Below, piece after piece: positions 44,120-45,369 of a DNA stretch of 45,369 nucleotides. The translations under genes were made by a program, and so were the position numbers. Numbering within the stretch: the stretch's first letter is position 1; each line of letters starts with the position of its first letter. The notes under the pieces were generated by a model. The model was not told the DNA's origin. It did no database searches and saw nothing but the letters and a program-made list of their open reading frames with translations. This DNA comes from Bacillus sp. JCM 19041 (GTDB lineage Bacteria > Bacillota > Bacilli > Bacillales > Bacillaceae_D), in the NCBI GenBank assembly GCA_001310375.1, contig BAXC01000027.1:1-45369 (forward strand). Reading direction: 5' to 3'.

Positions 44120-44775
44120 CTGTCAAATTGGACGGCTTGTTCGTATGATGTATATAAGCGTTTTTCGCCATGGAAACGGAACATCTTGTACTGATGGAGT
44201 AAGAAACTACGTTCTGTTTCAAAGAGATTAATCGCTTCTTTTAAGCAATCAGCGCGATGATGTTCAAAGTAGTTTTCAAATTTCTTTAGTGAATACGATT
44301 TTAAATAATAGAGTGGGATTGTTGTGTGATCACGGAGTTCTTTGGTTGCTTCCTCTTTGTACTTATTTGCTTCTTCCAACGCGATTTGTGCATGGGAAGC
44401 TTTTTCATCGTAATGTCCAAAATGTCTCCAAAGTAGATTACTTCCGTGCAGCACAACAAAATAGAGGCTAATTGGGAGTACAAGAAACAACAGAAAAATG
44501 AGAATCCCTTTATACAAGGCGAAATCAAACGAAAGCAATTGATAGAGAGAAAGGAGCTGCTTGCCTCCTATAAGATGAAATAGGAATAAGTAAGGAATGA
44601 TTGCTAGTGCAAAGAGTGTATTTATGTGGCGCAATTGGTAAAAACACCGAAGAGGTCCGCTTTTTAACTCGTCTATACGCTTATTGAGGTTGTCTGCTTC
44701 AGATTGGATTTCCGTAATTGTTTTGACTGCAGGCTGTAGTTTTCGAATATGAGTGAGCCACTCTTGTCGATCCAT
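44110..44775 (-). CDS. Hypothetical membrane protein with flanking coiled coils
   Basis: A complete 221-residue protein. Residues 1-40 are a charged helix (EIQSEADNLNKRIDELKSG). Two hydrophobic helices follow, at about 50-70 (NTLFALAIIPYLFLFHLIGG) and 87-112 (GILIFLLFLVLPISLYFVVL), and then a long charged C-terminal helix with aromatic residues (FENYFEHHRADCLKEAINLF). Both ends would face the cytoplasm. I do not recognise a family with certainty. It is convergent with vanZ, and divergent from the HPr-like gene. Confidence 0.65.
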   Translation of the reverse strand: MDRQEWLTHIRKLQPAVKTITEIQSEADNLNKRIDELKSGPLRCFYQLRHINTLFALAIIPYLFLFHLIGGKQLLSLYQLLSFDFALYKGILIFLLFLVLPISLYFVVLHGSNLLWRHFGHYDEKASHAQIALEEANKYKEEATKELRDHTTIPLYYLKSYSLKKFENYFEHHRADCLKEAINLFETERSFLLHQYKMFRFHGEKRLYTSYEQAVQFDRQA

Positions 44776-44915
44776 CTAATCCCACCTTCCCTTATTCTTG
44801 TCCACTTGTTTATTAGTATGAGCAGGTTCTTGTTGCAATGCCTATTACTTTAGATAAAGTTCATGTAGGACCCCTTTCTTGCATATACATGGAATGCAGC
44901 AAAACAGGAGGGGGA

Positions 44916-45175
44916 ATGACAGTGGAAAAAACGGTTACAGTTGGACTTGTCGATGGGCTGCATGCTAAAACGGCAGCAATTTTTGTACAGAAAGCGGGAC
45001 AGTATCAATCGGAGGTTCATTTGAAGAAAGGGTCTTCACTCATTAATGGCAAAAGCATTCTTGGTTTAATGAGTATCGTATTAAAACAAGGGGACGAAGT
45101 AACTTTAGTAGCCGAAGGCCTGATGGGGACGAAGCATTAACGGCTTTAACTGCGTTTTTAGAAGAGAAAGATTAA
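44916..45175 (+). CDS. HPr/Crh-like phosphocarrier protein, one frame break
   Basis: About 86 residues after repair, the normal length of HPr. The phosphorylatable His of HPr is kept, but its surroundings are GLHAKTAA instead of GLHARPA. The HprK serine site region is present (KSILGLMSI, Ser46 equivalent). Crh has Gln in place of the His, so this is neither ordinary PtsH nor Crh. A base lost near 45120 breaks the frame between VAEG and DGDEALTALTAFLEEKD; the stop is at 45173-45175. The start is ATG 44916, or GTG 44922, behind GGAGGGGG. There is no ptsI gene beside it. It might be a co-factor for CcpA or a carrier in a special route. Confidence 0.78.
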
Positions 45176-45215
45176 AGGAGGAGACGGTGCCTAGCATCGT
45201 TTTCAGATCGTAGAC

Positions 45216-45249
45216 AAAATGCCTCTGAGATAAAATCTCTGAGCATTTT
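45216..45249 (+). terminator. Hairpin after the HPr-like gene
   Basis: AAAATGC...GCATTTT with GAGAT/ATCTC inside and a small internal loop. GATCGTAGACAAAATGCC at its left edge resembles 39248-39264 and the 3' end of the dispersed repeat. It may be a terminator or repeat remnant. Confidence 0.5.
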
Positions 45250-45254
45250 GGGGT

Positions 45255-45369
45255 TGAATCCTGAGCTCCGCGTCTGAATCCTAAGCTCCGCGTCTGAATT
45301 CTGAGCTCCGCGACTGAATCCTGAGCTCCGCGACTGAATCCTGAGCTCCGCGACTGAATCCTGAGCTCC
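45255..45369 (+). repeat. 20-bp tandem repeat, about 5.75 copies, cut by the window end
   Basis: The unit is TGAATCCTGAGCTCCGCGAC, with starts at 45255, 45275, 45295, 45315, 45335 and 45355. The first two units end in GTC, not GAC, and the second and third each have one base change in the middle; the later ones are identical. Each holds the palindrome GAGCTC (AAGCTC in the second unit). There are no spacers, so it is not a CRISPR array. It continues beyond the window. Confidence 0.95.

Noticed and set aside
45255-45369. CRISPR array
   Set aside because: The 20-bp units are directly joined with no unique spacers, and there are no cas genes.

Overview
The window looks like chromosomal DNA of a low-to-mid-GC, Gram-positive Bacillaceae bacterium. 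Shine-Dalgarno sites are strong (AGGAGG), TTG and GTG starts are common, lipoproteins carry lipoboxes, and cre-like sites, an HPr-like protein and an intracellular xylan system are present. Exported and soluble proteins are rich in Asp and Glu, which would fit an alkaliphilic Bacillus or Shouchella relative; that placement is inference. I see no rRNA, tRNA, CRISPR array or complete insertion sequence.

Layout. 1-4.9 kb: a GNAT acetyltransferase, a small protein, a serine beta-lactamase-like protein, a TetR regulator with two matching operators and its NAD(P)-binding target gene, a repetitive hypothetical protein and a DCC-family protein. 4.9-30.4 kb: a large carbohydrate locus. It has four Gfo/Idh/MocA oxidoreductases, two TIM-barrel isomerase/epimerases, three AraC regulators, two CUT1 ABC importers (each a binding protein and two permeases, no ATPase), a GH88 unsaturated glucuronyl hydrolase, an acyl-CoA synthetase, an SDR, a mannose-6-phosphate isomerase, a GH43 beta-xylosidase, a GH10 xylanase and a GH67 alpha-glucuronidase. 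30.5-39.2 kb: an M3 oligopeptidase, a UMF1-type MFS transporter, a Nudix hydrolase, a BCCT transporter and a sulfonate/nitrate-type ABC importer. 39.5-45.4 kb: a DUF1648-like membrane protein, the dTDP-rhamnose operon rfbACBD, a VanZ-like protein, a two-helix membrane protein and an HPr/Crh-like protein, ending in a 20-bp tandem repeat.

How it fits together. The four glycoside hydrolases lack signal peptides, so oligosaccharides from (glucurono)xylan are probably imported by the two ABC systems and cut inside the cell. GH67 removes glucuronic acid side chains, GH10 and GH43 reduce the chain to xylose, and GH88 handles unsaturated uronides made by a lyase encoded elsewhere. The Gfo/Idh/MocA and TIM-barrel pairs may form an oxidative (3-keto) sugar or glycoside route; this is the least explained and most interesting part of the window.

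Quality warning. Twenty of about 45 genes carry a reading-frame break, 26 in all. Nearly all are one-base losses, often in short homopolymers, and each is repaired by one or two bases to give a family-length protein. I read these mainly as uncorrected sequencing or assembly indels, not gene decay. Such genes are listed once over their full span with the break position.
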